NCBI GenBank assembly: GCA_913775265.1
Contig: CAJYJH010000066.1
Location: 1 to 40,058, forward strand
Reading direction: 5' to 3'
DNA length: 40,058 bases
Source: an uncultured Mucilaginibacter sp.
GTDB taxonomy: Bacteria; Bacteroidota; Bacteroidia; Sphingobacteriales; Sphingobacteriaceae
The notes beneath the pieces are model-generated. The model had not been told where the DNA came from. It worked only from the letters and a program-made list of their open reading frames with translations, and searched no databases. Positions 7,223 to 15,661 of this stretch are shown here, piece by piece (positions within the stretch are counted from its first letter, which is position 1; each line of letters starts with the position of its first letter). Both the position numbers and the translations under genes were made by a program.

Positions 7223-10200
7223 CTAACTTTTAACGCCTACTTTGTTTTGAGGCACTGCATTTCGATACGACCAGTAAAACACAATCGGGAAAACAAACAG
7301 ATTAAAAAGGGTGTCGGTCATCAGTCCGCCAATTACCACGGTGGCTAAGGGTCTGGAGGTTTCCGATCCGATGCCGGTTGACATGGCCGCCGGTAATAAA
7401 CCAATAGCTGCCATCATCGCAGTCATGATTACCGGCCTGATCCTCGACTCCACACCCAAGCGCAGGGCATCAGCAAAAGTCCATTCCGGGTGCTCGTGTA
7501 TCATCTCTTTAATGTTCGCTTTAAACTTGGTAATCAGTATCACACCGTTCTGTACGCATATCCCGAACAAGGCGATGAAGCCTATGCCTGATGATATACT
7601 GAAATTGACACCCGTGATCAGCAAGGCAAAGATGCCCCCGATAATGGCAAACGGCACGTTGTTTAATACCAGAAGCGAATCTTTTATAGTGCCGAACAAA
7701 ACGAACAGGATGAAGAAAATAAGCAAGATGCTGATTGGTACCACCTGGGCAAGCCTTTTAGTGGCGCGCTCCTGGTTCTCAAAATCGCCGGCCCATTGCA
7801 GGGAGTAACCTTTGGGCAGTTTGATCTGCGCGTTCACCTTATTCTGCGCATCTTTGATGGTACTGCCCATGTCACGCCCCCTTACCGAAAATTTGATGGC
7901 GCCATAACGCTTGTTGTGGTCGCGGTAAATCATGCTTGGTCCAATTACTTTTTTGATGTTCGCAATCTGCCGAAGCGGTATCTTGTTGCCGGATAAGGTG
8001 GGTACACGCAAATCGCCGATGGACTCTGCACTGCTCCGGAAGCTTTCGGGGTAGCGAACGCGGAGGTCGAACTTACGTTCGCCTTCGTAAATCTCGGTGG
8101 CTGCTTTACCGCCTATCGCCGTTTCGATCACCGCGTTGGCGTCGGCAGTTGCCACACCGTAAAGCGCCATCTTGTCCTGATCCAGGTTGATCTGCAATTC
8201 GGGCTGCCCCAGGTTGCGCATAATGCCCAGATCCTGGATGCCTTCAACCTTTTTCATGATAGCGTAGATCTTTTCTTCCTGCTGTTCGATGTATTTAAAG
8301 TCGTTACCAAAAAGCTTCACTACAATAGACCCTTTCACACCGGAGACAGCTTCTTCGACATTGTCTGATATGGGTTGAGAAAAGTTGAGGTTGACGCCGG
8401 GGAAAAGATCAAGCTTTTTCTGCATCCGGCTTATCAGTTCCTCTTTGGTGCCTTTGTTCTTCCAGTCTTCGCGCGGGTGTAGGCTCACAAAAAACTCAAT
8501 ATTGTAGAAGCCCGTGGCATCGGTACCGTCATCCGGCCGGCCGGTTTGCGAGATCACTTCCTTTACCTCATCAAAACTTCTGAAAACCTTCCGCATGTCG
8601 TTTGCCATTTTGGCCGACTCATCAAGCGAAATGCTCAATGGCCCCGTGGCCCGTACATAGATAGACCCTTCATCTAACTGAGGAAGAAACTCGGAACCCA
8701 AAAACACAAACGAGAACAAACCTGTAATCAAAATAGTGATCGCTACGATGATAGTCGCGACCCTTCTTTTAAAAGTGAAACTAAATAGCTTAACGGATTG
8801 CCGGGTGATCCATTCTACAAACGGGTTGTGCCGCTCACGTACATTTTTTTTCAGCAACACGCTTGCCATCACGGGCACCAGCGTAAAGGTTAATATCAGC
8901 GCCCCCAGTAAGGCAAAGCCCAGTGTCCAGGCCAGCGGCGCAAACATTTTACCCTCCACTTTTTCGAAGCTAAAGATGGGCAGCAAACCGGCAATGATGA
9001 TCAGCTTGGCAAAGAAAATGCCTTTACCGTTAATTAAGCAGGCCTCCTTGATCATGCCCAGCTTGCTTAGGTTATTAAACCGGTGCATGCCTACTTTTTT
9101 TGCACGCTGATCTAAAATAACAAATATGCCTTCCATCATCACCACCGCCCCGTCAATGATGATTCCGAAATCTATAGCACCCATTGATAACAGGTTGGCC
9201 GACATCCCTTTAATCTTTAAACAGCAGAAGGCAAAGAGCAGTGACAGCGGAATAACCACCGCAACAATCAGGGTGGTGCGCCAGTCTGCCATAAAAAGAA
9301 ACACAATTACGGTTACTAAAACAATGCCCTCCAGCATGTTATGTAAAACAGTGTGCGTAGCAAACGAAACCAGGTTTTGCCGGTCGTAAAAAGTATTAAC
9401 CCTTACATCGTCCGGCAAAATAGTTTCATTGAGCTCATCAAGCTTAACGCTGAGATTTTGTATAACCTCGGTAGGATTTTCTCCTTTTCTCATCACCACA
9501 ATACCCTCAACCACATTAGGGTCGGCATCACGGCCCACCTGCCCGAGCGGGGGCAGATTTGATTCTGTTACTTCACCAATCGTTTTAACATAAACCGGTG
9601 TGCCTTTAATATTGGTAATGATCACGTTCCTGATTTCGGCCAGGTCGTTCAGCAAACCTATACCTCTCACCACATAAGCCTGACCACCCTGCTGAATGAC
9701 ATCCCCACCCACGTTGATGTTACTTTTTTTGACTGCTTCCAGGATGTCCAACGGAGTTACACCGTATTCCACGGCTTTTTTAGGGTCGATGGTGATCTGG
9801 TAGGCTTTGGATTGCCCGCCAAAGTTTACCACATCGGCAACACCCGCCACCGAGCGGATCTCTTTCTCTACCACCCATTCCTGCAACGTTTTAAGTTCCC
9901 TCACGGATTTCCGGTCGCTGGTGAGGGTGTAGCGGTAAATCTCGCCGGTCGGTCCATAGGGCGGCTGTATTTCGGCAGTGGCATCTTCTGGCAACTGGGC
10001 TTCGGTTAAATGGTTGTTTACCTGTAAACGGGCAAAGGCATAATCCACATCATCCTCAAAAGTGACTTTGACTACCGACAGTCCGAACAGCGAAGATGAG
10101 CGAACGGTGGTCTTTTTTTGGGCCGGGTTCATGGCTATCTCTACCGGGCGGGTCACCAGTTTCTCCACTTCTTCGGCGCTGCGCCCGGGCCATTGGGTAA

Positions 10201-10357
10201 TGATGATGACCGACGTGTTAGTCACATCCGGAAAGGCATCAATGGCAATAGTCTTGAAACTAAGGTAGCCGCCAATGAGTAACAGTAAAGTGGTAAAGAA
10301 TATAAAAAACTTGTTCTTGAGAGAGAACGCAAGGATTTTTTTGATGAATTTGTTCAT
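7223..10357 (-). CDS. czcA: HME-RND heavy-metal efflux pump, CzcA/CusA family
   Basis: 1044 aa, the family's usual length. The ATG at 10357-10355 is preceded by a clear AAAGGAG site, unusual for this genome. It is the inner-membrane proton/metal antiporter of a tripartite efflux complex. The first membrane helix follows MNKFIKKILAFSLKNKF. The FPDVTNTSVIIITQWPG segment and the porter subdomains are intact. The transmembrane helix 4 motif around residues 395-410 is DFGIIIDGAVVMMEG. The DFGxxxDGAxxxE pattern marks the divalent-cation HME classes (Zn, Co, Cd, Ni) rather than the Cu(I)/Ag(I) class. The usual final Asn of the EN pair is Gly here. It is the last gene of the operon, 11 nt after the adaptor gene. 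The ion is inferred from the motif, not proven. Confidence 0.94.
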   Translation of the reverse strand: MNKFIKKILAFSLKNKFFIFFTTLLLLIGGYLSFKTIAIDAFPDVTNTSVIIITQWPGRSAEEVEKLVTRPVEIAMNPAQKKTTVRSSSLFGLSVVKVTFEDDVDYAFARLQVNNHLTEAQLPEDATAEIQPPYGPTGEIYRYTLTSDRKSVRELKTLQEWVVEKEIRSVAGVADVVNFGGQSKAYQITIDPKKAVEYGVTPLDILEAVKKSNINVGGDVIQQGGQAYVVRGIGLLNDLAEIRNVIITNIKGTPVYVKTIGEVTESNLPPLGQVGRDADPNVVEGIVVMRKGENPTEVIQNLSVKLDELNETILPDDVRVNTFYDRQNLVSFATHTVLHNMLEGIVLVTVIVFLFMADWRTTLIVAVVIPLSLLFAFCCLKIKGMSANLLSMGAIDFGIIIDGAVVMMEGIFVILDQRAKKVGMHRFNNLSKLGMIKEACLINGKGIFFAKLIIIAGLLPIFSFEKVEGKMFAPLAWTLGFALLGALILTFTLVPVMASVLLKKNVRERHNPFVEWITRQSVKLFSFTFKRRVATIIVAITILITGLFSFVFLGSEFLPQLDEGSIYVRATGPLSISLDESAKMANDMRKVFRSFDEVKEVISQTGRPDDGTDATGFYNIEFFVSLHPREDWKNKGTKEELISRMQKKLDLFPGVNLNFSQPISDNVEEAVSGVKGSIVVKLFGNDFKYIEQQEEKIYAIMKKVEGIQDLGIMRNLGQPELQINLDQDKMALYGVATADANAVIETAIGGKAATEIYEGERKFDLRVRYPESFRSSAESIGDLRVPTLSGNKIPLRQIANIKKVIGPSMIYRDHNKRYGAIKFSVRGRDMGSTIKDAQNKVNAQIKLPKGYSLQWAGDFENQERATKRLAQVVPISILLIFFILFVLFGTIKDSLLVLNNVPFAIIGGIFALLITGVNFSISSGIGFIALFGICVQNGVILITKFKANIKEMIHEHPEWTFADALRLGVESRIRPVIMTAMMAAIGLLPAAMSTGIGSETSRPLATVVIGGLMTDTLFNLFVFPIVFYWSYRNAVPQNKVGVKS

Positions 10358-10368
10358 AGCTTACTCCT

Positions 10369-11463
10369 TTACTTTTTTAATGACTCATATAAAAAAACCT
10401 GCCTGGAAGCAATGACCTGATCGCCGGATTTTATGCCCGACGAAACATAGGCCCGGTCTTCTACCCTTCGGGCAATTTGGATGGCTTGGACACGCACATT
10501 TGCTTTGCCATCCCTGATGAGTACATAGTTGCCACTGTCATCAAAAATGATGTTATCGATATTGACCACAGGTAAGCTGCTTTCTGCCTTGCCGGTTACC
10601 GTAACATTGGCATACATCTCGGGCTTCAATAAGTACCCGGGGTTCTCTATCCGTACCCGCGCCTGCATTACCCGCTTTTCAGGATCAATCATGTCATACA
10701 ATTTTTCGATGGCGCCGCTAAAGGTCTTGTCCGGGTAAGAGAGTGCCGTAATGCGCACTTTATCCCCCTGTTTTACCTTCGAGATGTCAGACTCGTAAAT
10801 GTTGATCAAAACATAGATGGTTGACAGATCGGCGACGGTAAACATATTTTGTTCGTTGTCGGACCTTACCTGTGTGTTGCTGGTCACATTTTTTTCGACG
10901 ATGAACCCGCTGATGGGTGTCCGGACCTCATAGCCCTGGTTATTACTGCGATTGATAGACATTACCGATTTAGCCCGGTTATGTTCTGCTGCTGACTTGT
11001 CGTATTCGGCGCGGGCCTGTTCCATATCCTTTTCGGAGGCAAGGCCGCTCCGGTACAGGTCCTGCGTTGATGATAGTGCGCGTTTGGCGTTGCGCAGGTC
11101 GGCCTGGGCGCTAATCTCATCTTTTGCAAAACCGGCAATCTCAACACTGCGCATATTAGCGAGTATCTGGCCCTTGGCTACATGGTCGCCAAGCTGTACC
11201 CTTACCCTTTCGGTAATGCCGCTCACCATCGGAAATATCTTCACCATCTTAGTCTCATCAGGGGCAAGCACCCCGGTCAGGGTGATTGATGAGGCAGCAT
11301 CACCGGCTTTAACGGTATCAATTTTCAAATTATTTAACAAACTGTCGGTCAATTGAAAACTGTCGTCAGGGTTATTTTTAGCTTCATGTTCAGGCTGACT
11401 GCAACCTGCAATGATGATAGCGAAGGCAGATAGTATATACTTTAATGGCGTGGCTTTATGCAT
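10369..11463 (-). CDS. Periplasmic adaptor (membrane-fusion) lipoprotein of the metal efflux complex
   Basis: 364 aa, ATG start. The N-terminus MHKATPLKYILSAFAIIIAGC carries a lipobox (IIAGC, C21), so it is a lipoprotein anchored to a membrane facing the periplasm. It follows the CusB/CzcB plan: a barrel-sandwich half around ITERVRVQLGDHVAKGQILA, an alpha-hairpin with DLRNAKRALSSTQDLYRSGLA, the returning half PISGFIVEKNVTSNTQV, then a beta-barrel (ISKVKQGDKVRITALSYPD) and a membrane-proximal domain. No N-terminal metal-binding Met or His cluster is evident. It lies between the TolC and RND genes with short gaps (19 and 11 nt), so the three proteins are probably made together and assemble into one pump. 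Confidence 0.93.
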   Translation of the reverse strand: MHKATPLKYILSAFAIIIAGCSQPEHEAKNNPDDSFQLTDSLLNNLKIDTVKAGDAASSITLTGVLAPDETKMVKIFPMVSGITERVRVQLGDHVAKGQILANMRSVEIAGFAKDEISAQADLRNAKRALSSTQDLYRSGLASEKDMEQARAEYDKSAAEHNRAKSVMSINRSNNQGYEVRTPISGFIVEKNVTSNTQVRSDNEQNMFTVADLSTIYVLINIYESDISKVKQGDKVRITALSYPDKTFSGAIEKLYDMIDPEKRVMQARVRIENPGYLLKPEMYANVTVTGKAESSLPVVNIDNIIFDDSGNYVLIRDGKANVRVQAIQIARRVEDRAYVSSGIKSGDQVIASRQVFLYESLKK

Positions 11464-11482
11464 AACACAATGGTGTTTGAGA

Positions 11483-12769
11483 TTAATGATTAAAAAATGG
11501 GGTTCCGGTAACGTAGTTCAGCTGCTCCAGGGCGTTGATGTAATCCATCTGCAGGTTATTCATCTGCGTGGTGTTTTCTTTAAAAGAGTCGTAGAAATCC
11601 AGAAACTCTAACAGGCTTACGTTGCGCTTTTGATAGTTTTTAGAAACCTCATCAATCAGATGCGAAAAATCGGCGCGGAATGCGGGGTCAAATCCGTTAA
11701 ACAGCTTTTCCTGCCGCAGCGCGCTCTGGTAGCTGTTATCCAGCTCGTTCTGAATGACGTCTTGCTGCCTGGTAAGGGCGGCTTTGGATGCGCTGATAGC
11801 AATGCCGGCTTGTTTTATAGCGCCCTGGTTACGGTTAAAAAACGGAAGCGGCATGCTTATACCCAAACCGTTGTAGTCACGCAAAAAGTTACCCTGCTTA
11901 TCGTAAGTTAGTGATATTGTTACATCGGGCACGGCAAGCGCCTTTTGCAACCGGTAATTTACATCGGTATACTCCACCGCCTTTTTTGCCAATTTGAGAT
12001 CGGCACGATTGCGGTAAGCAGAATCCTGCATTTGCTGGTAAGAAAACGCCTGCAAAAACTTTTTACCGTCCAAATTAATGGTAGCGTCTGCAATGATGAA
12101 GGTTTCGGCCCTGGCGCGGAGTAATAGTTTCAATTCGCTCTGCACATCATCTATATCGTTATTCAGACTACTTAGTTCTGCCTGTAGGGTATACAACTGC
12201 GACTGGATCCTTAACACCTCTTTGCGCGCAACGTTGCCTTTTTTAAACTGCGCCTGAAACACCGGGAGCGTTTGCAGCAACGACTCGATTTCGGTGCCAT
12301 ACACCTTGGAAGTCTGCTCCAGGAAATAGATCTTAAAAAAGTCGCTCCTAAGCGTGTAGCGTAACGTTCGCAGCAAATCGGCAAACTGCAGTTCTGCCTG
12401 TTCGGCACCCAATTTGGTCAGTTGAATATTCTTGTTTCTTTTCCCTGCCGTCCGGATGAGCTGCGAGAGAGCAGCGGTAAACTGCCCGTTATTTCTGGAA
12501 AAGTCGAGTATTGTCCGATTTTCCGAATTGATGAAAATGTTCTCAAAACTAACTTCCGGGTTATCAAACAGCTTAGCGGTCAAAACCTCGGCACGTGCCT
12601 GACTGATGTCAAACTGGCTCTGAATCAGCTCCAGGTTATTTTGCAGAAACTGTGTTTCTGCCTCCTTCAAAGTCAGGCGAAGGGTGTCCCTGCCTTTTAC
12701 CTGCGTATGGGCCGGAATAGATAAAAACAGGCCAAGTATTAAAACGATGGGGCGGATAAACTTATGCAT
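11483..12769 (-). CDS. TolC-family outer-membrane efflux protein
   Basis: 428 aa, ATG at 12769-12767. The signal peptide MHKFIRPIVLILGLFLSIPAHTQ is clear. The protein has the two-fold repeat of long alpha-helical hairpins of outer-membrane efflux proteins: LTLKEAETQFLQNNLELIQSQ near the start, SQARAEVLTAKLFDNPEVSF, and in the second half DLKLAKKAVEYTDVNYRLQKA and GISMPLPFFNRNQGAIKQA, a hallmark of CzcC/CusC relatives. It is the first gene of the efflux operon, 102 nt downstream of the kinase gene. That gap carries the palindrome and repeated ATTA motifs that probably set its metal-induced expression. It provides the exit duct for the adaptor and pump encoded next. Confidence 0.93.
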   Translation of the reverse strand: MHKFIRPIVLILGLFLSIPAHTQVKGRDTLRLTLKEAETQFLQNNLELIQSQFDISQARAEVLTAKLFDNPEVSFENIFINSENRTILDFSRNNGQFTAALSQLIRTAGKRNKNIQLTKLGAEQAELQFADLLRTLRYTLRSDFFKIYFLEQTSKVYGTEIESLLQTLPVFQAQFKKGNVARKEVLRIQSQLYTLQAELSSLNNDIDDVQSELKLLLRARAETFIIADATINLDGKKFLQAFSYQQMQDSAYRNRADLKLAKKAVEYTDVNYRLQKALAVPDVTISLTYDKQGNFLRDYNGLGISMPLPFFNRNQGAIKQAGIAISASKAALTRQQDVIQNELDNSYQSALRQEKLFNGFDPAFRADFSHLIDEVSKNYQKRNVSLLEFLDFYDSFKENTTQMNNLQMDYINALEQLNYVTGTPFFNH

Positions 12770-12786
12770 AACAATTGAATTGCCTG

Positions 12787-12871
12787 CGAAGGTAGAGGCA
12801 ACCCGTTAGCCGCATCTTAAAGCGAAATTAAGGGCAGATTAGAGGCACATTAAAAAGCTTTAATGTGCCTC
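12787..12871 (-). promoter_or_regulatory. Candidate promoter and response-regulator binding region of the efflux operon
   Basis: Positions 12842-12871 form a perfect 13-bp palindrome (GAGGCACATTAAA / TTTAATGTGCCTC, 4-nt loop) starting at the kinase stop codon. On the plus strand ATTA recurs at 12827, 12838 and 12849, an exact 11-bp period, with AGGGCA or GAGGCA following the first two. This spacing is what OmpR/PhoB-type regulators recognise. The core 12849-12866 (ATTAAAAAGCTTTAATGT) is repeated with one mismatch in front of the response-regulator gene. A possible -7 box lies at 12794-12787 (TACCTTCG on the minus strand). The palindrome could also end the regulator transcript. Confidence 0.55.
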
Positions 12872-14254
12872 CTAATTGCTTGCAGAGTATGGAGGAAAGT
12901 GCAGACTAACACGCGTGCCTGCACCCATTTCAGACTCGACCACAATCTCTGCGTTATGCAGTTTCATGATGTTATGGGTTAATGACAGGCCTATGCCGCT
13001 GCCGGGATATTGCATGCCGTTGGCGCCCCTGAAAAACGGACGGAAAATATTTTTGAGATCGGCCGGGTCGATGCCAATTCCCTGATCTTCTACCACGATG
13101 GTAGCACCTGCGTTGCCGGTAGTAAGTTTAAAGGTGACCGTTTGACCGTTTGAAAACTTTTTGGCGTTTTTTAACAGATTATGTATGGCCAGAAAGAGCA
13201 GGCGCCGGTTACCGTAAATGAGCGAATGCTGCGGAACCTCCGACAAATGATATTCGACCGAAAGCGCTTCGGGACTATTTCTCAGCATAAATTCGTCGGT
13301 AATTTCCCAGGCCAGTTCATCCGCTTTAATTACTTGAAAGTCTTTGATATCCATGTTGGTTTCGGCCAGTTCCATCAAACTGTTGATGATGTGATTGAGC
13401 TGCACCACACTCTCGATAATGCCCTGTAAGGTGGCTTTATAATCGTCTGCACTACGGTCGCGCGCCAGGGTGGTTTCGGCCTGGCCGAGGATGGATGTTA
13501 AAGGCGTCCGGAGCTCATGAGATGAGTTTGCGACGAAGAACTTCTGGCTCTCGAAAGACTGCTCCAGATGCTCCAGCAATTGGTTGATGGAAACGCAGAG
13601 GCTATCAATCTCATCGGCTTTTTCGTCGCTCACCTCTAACCGCCGGTTAAGGTTAACAGCTTTAATAGCACCCAGCTCGTTGCGGATACTGACAATGGGC
13701 CGCAAGGCAAAATGTGCAAACATCCTGCCTAAAACAAAGGTGATACCCAGCAGAACAACGAACACCGAAATCATGATGATACGCAGCTCTTGCATGGTTG
13801 TATAGCCGGTATCATCTTCGGCAGAGACCACAAACACAAAATCGCCCGAATTATCATGGTACAAGATGCCGGTAGCCTGCCGTAAACCATCGGTACGCTT
13901 GGCCTTACGGTGGTGCCGAACGTCCTCTAAAAACTCCTTGGGCCACTGTATGGGATGCTGTGCCTTGATCCAGGGCTGTAGCTGCTTGTTATAAACACTC
14001 AGGTTTTCGTGAGGCAGGGAGTGCGAATACTTATGCTTTACTTGCTTAAACTGCTGCGAGGTTAGGTTGTCCTCGGCCAAGTAAAATTCGGCCACGGTGA
14101 GTGCGCGGTCATCCAGGCGCTTAAAAAAAGCCTGCTCCCTGTATTGCTTTATAAATACATAAATACCGGTGAGGGCCACTGCCAGTAACACTGCGAAAAG
14201 CAGCGTAAACTGCAGCGCCAGCCGGTTTTTAACGGTTAATGCTGATAGAACCAA
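12872..14254 (-). CDS. Membrane sensor histidine kinase of the metal efflux locus (CusS-like)
   Basis: 460 aa. The only usable start is TTG at 14254-14252, one base after the response-regulator stop, so translation is probably coupled. Order: TM1 LALQFTLLFAVLLAVALTGI, a periplasmic sensor loop of about 130 residues, TM2 IIMISVFVVLLGITFVLG, HAMP (RPIVSIRNELGAIKAVNLNR), HisKA with SSHELRTPLTSILGQ containing the phospho-acceptor His, then HATPase with the N box (NLLKNAKKFSNG), G1 (VEDQGIGIDPADL) and G2 (GSGIGLSLTHNIM). The sensor loop is not obviously rich in metal-binding Cys or Met but has several His (HRKAKR, LPHENL). It likely senses periplasmic metal and activates the regulator encoded just before it. 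Confidence 0.93.
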   Translation of the reverse strand: MVLSALTVKNRLALQFTLLFAVLLAVALTGIYVFIKQYREQAFFKRLDDRALTVAEFYLAEDNLTSQQFKQVKHKYSHSLPHENLSVYNKQLQPWIKAQHPIQWPKEFLEDVRHHRKAKRTDGLRQATGILYHDNSGDFVFVVSAEDDTGYTTMQELRIIMISVFVVLLGITFVLGRMFAHFALRPIVSIRNELGAIKAVNLNRRLEVSDEKADEIDSLCVSINQLLEHLEQSFESQKFFVANSSHELRTPLTSILGQAETTLARDRSADDYKATLQGIIESVVQLNHIINSLMELAETNMDIKDFQVIKADELAWEITDEFMLRNSPEALSVEYHLSEVPQHSLIYGNRRLLFLAIHNLLKNAKKFSNGQTVTFKLTTGNAGATIVVEDQGIGIDPADLKNIFRPFFRGANGMQYPGSGIGLSLTHNIMKLHNAEIVVESEMGAGTRVSLHFPPYSASN

Positions 14255-14255
14255 A

Positions 14256-14927
14256 TTAATCTTTTATTACGTAACCCATACCTACTACGGTGTGGATGAG
14301 TTGCTTATCAAAACCTTTATCAATTTTTGCACGCAAATAATTGATGTACACATCTATTAAGTTTGTGCCGCGGTCGAAGGATATTCCCCAAACCCTTTCG
14401 GCAATAAATACCCTCGACAGCACGCGGTCGCGGTTGGCCATGAGTACCTCCAGCAAGGAGAACTCTTTGGCTGATAGCAGTATCAGGCTGTCATTCCGCT
14501 TAACCACTTTGCGGTGACAGTCCATCACCAAGTCGGCTACCTGCAGCACGGTTCCGGGTAAGGCCATATCGCGGCGACGGGTGATGGCTTTGATCCGGGC
14601 CAGCAGTTCTTCGAAATGGAAAGGTTTGGTCAGGTAGTCATCAGCGCCTTCTTCCAAACCTTGTACCTTGTCGCTCAGGGTATCTAACGCCGACAACATC
14701 AGTATCGGAATGTCCGGTTTAAAACGCCTCACTTCCTTACATACCTCTATCCCATTAACCAGGGGCAGAACAACATCCAAAATGATCAGATCATATTCAT
14801 TTTCCAAAGCCATTTTGCAGCCCACGCGTCCGTCGTAAGCCACGCTCACGTTGTGTAACTGCTCTTCCAAACCCTTTTTTATAAAGGTCAATACCTTCAC
14901 TTCATCCTCAACAACTAAGATGTTCAT
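14256..14927 (-). CDS. OmpR/PhoB-family response regulator of the metal efflux locus (CusR-like)
   Basis: 223 aa from the ATG at 14927-14925; a TTG two codons upstream is less likely. The receiver domain shows the acidic pocket (VVEDE), phospho-acceptor D51 in DLIILDVVLPLVNG, and the conserved Lys in LTKPFHFEEL. The C-terminal winged helix has LSAKEFSLLEVLMANRD, FIAERVWG and VDVYINYLRAKIDKGF. It is first in the RR-HK pair directly upstream of the efflux operon and in the same direction, so it very likely activates that operon and itself. The shared palindromic motif at 14964-14981 and 12849-12866 supports this. Confidence 0.94.
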   Translation of the reverse strand: MNILVVEDEVKVLTFIKKGLEEQLHNVSVAYDGRVGCKMALENEYDLIILDVVLPLVNGIEVCKEVRRFKPDIPILMLSALDTLSDKVQGLEEGADDYLTKPFHFEELLARIKAITRRRDMALPGTVLQVADLVMDCHRKVVKRNDSLILLSAKEFSLLEVLMANRDRVLSRVFIAERVWGISFDRGTNLIDVYINYLRAKIDKGFDKQLIHTVVGMGYVIKD

Positions 14928-14930
14928 ACC

Positions 14931-14981
14931 CAAAAGTAAAAAGCCATATTAAAAAACGGGCGTACATTAAAGCTTTCTAAT
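14931..14981 (-). promoter_or_regulatory. Candidate autoregulated promoter of the response-regulator gene
   Basis: On the minus strand TACTTTTG (plus 14931-14938) matches the Bacteroidetes -7 consensus TAnnTTTG, just before the ATG. Upstream, plus 14964-14981 reads ACATTAAAGCTTTCTAAT. Its reverse complement matches the efflux-operon site at 12849-12866 at 17 of 18 positions. The motif lies where an activator would contact polymerase next to the -33 region. This implies a near-leaderless message. Confidence 0.55.
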
Positions 14982-15661
14982 CTAAAAATGCCATTCACAC
15001 GACGCGTGAGTTACGCTTGGCTGACGATTGACACAAGGGGTATTATTGTTGTTAAATTGATTATTACCGCCCGGTCATGCCGATGCATATCGGCATCCCA
15101 CGCGCTGAGTAGATAATGTACAGTCGAATATGCACAGCGGAGAACCTATCTAATGGGATGCTGAAATAAATTCAGCATGACGACGAACCAAAGTATCTAA
15201 TTCATCCGGTCATGCCGACGAAGGTCGGCATCCCACGCGCTAAGTGATGAATGTGCAGGCGTACATGCGCAGCGGCGCGTCTATCTAATGGGACGCTGAA
15301 ATAAATTCAGCATGACCACTGCTTAAGGTTTTTAAGTCAACCCGTCATGCCGATGCATATCGGCATCCCACGCGCTGAGTGGTGAACTCGCAGGCGTAGA
15401 TGCACATTGGTGGGCCTATCCGGTGGGATGCTGCAATAAATTCAGCATGACCGGTTAATTATCTGACTTATCCGGTCATGCTGACGAAGGTCGGCATCCC
15501 ATGTATTAAGTAGTGAATGTGCATGCGGAAAATCATGGAGGTGAACAAGTCCAGTGGGATGCTGAAATAAATTCAGCATGACTCGGAGGTATAACATATT
15601 TTAGTAACGCCGGTACAGACCACTCCAACCCTAAGCTGCAATATCATTAAACCATTTCCCC
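14982..15661. other. Long intergenic region carrying the repeat array
   Basis: About 680 bp without a gene, between the response-regulator promoter and the 3' end of the leftward permease gene. Apart from the four repeats at 15071-15582 it contains only short spacer sequence. No protein-like frame is present. Confidence 0.6.
15071..15582. repeat. Array of four structured ~111-bp repeats in A-B-A-B order
   Basis: Units lie at 15071-15181, 15206-15316, 15341-15452 and 15472-15582. Each begins GTCATGCC(or T)GA, has a first hairpin closing with TCGGCATCCCA, a variable middle of about 55 bp, and a second hairpin TGGGATGCTGAA-ATAAA-TTCAGCATGAC (small variations). The ends GTCATGC and GCATGAC are inverted, as are GGCATCCCA and TGGGATGC, so a whole unit can also fold as one long stem. 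Loops alternate: TGCATA in units 1 and 3, CGAAGG in units 2 and 4. The sequence after the first hairpin alternates GAGT and AAGT. This indicates duplication of a two-unit block of about 268 bp. Spacers of 19-24 bp are unrelated. Confidence 0.85.

Noticed and set aside
15071..15582. The repeat array as a CRISPR locus
   Set aside because: The units are about 111 bp with variable middles, spacers are only 19-24 bp, there are just four units, and no cas gene is nearby.
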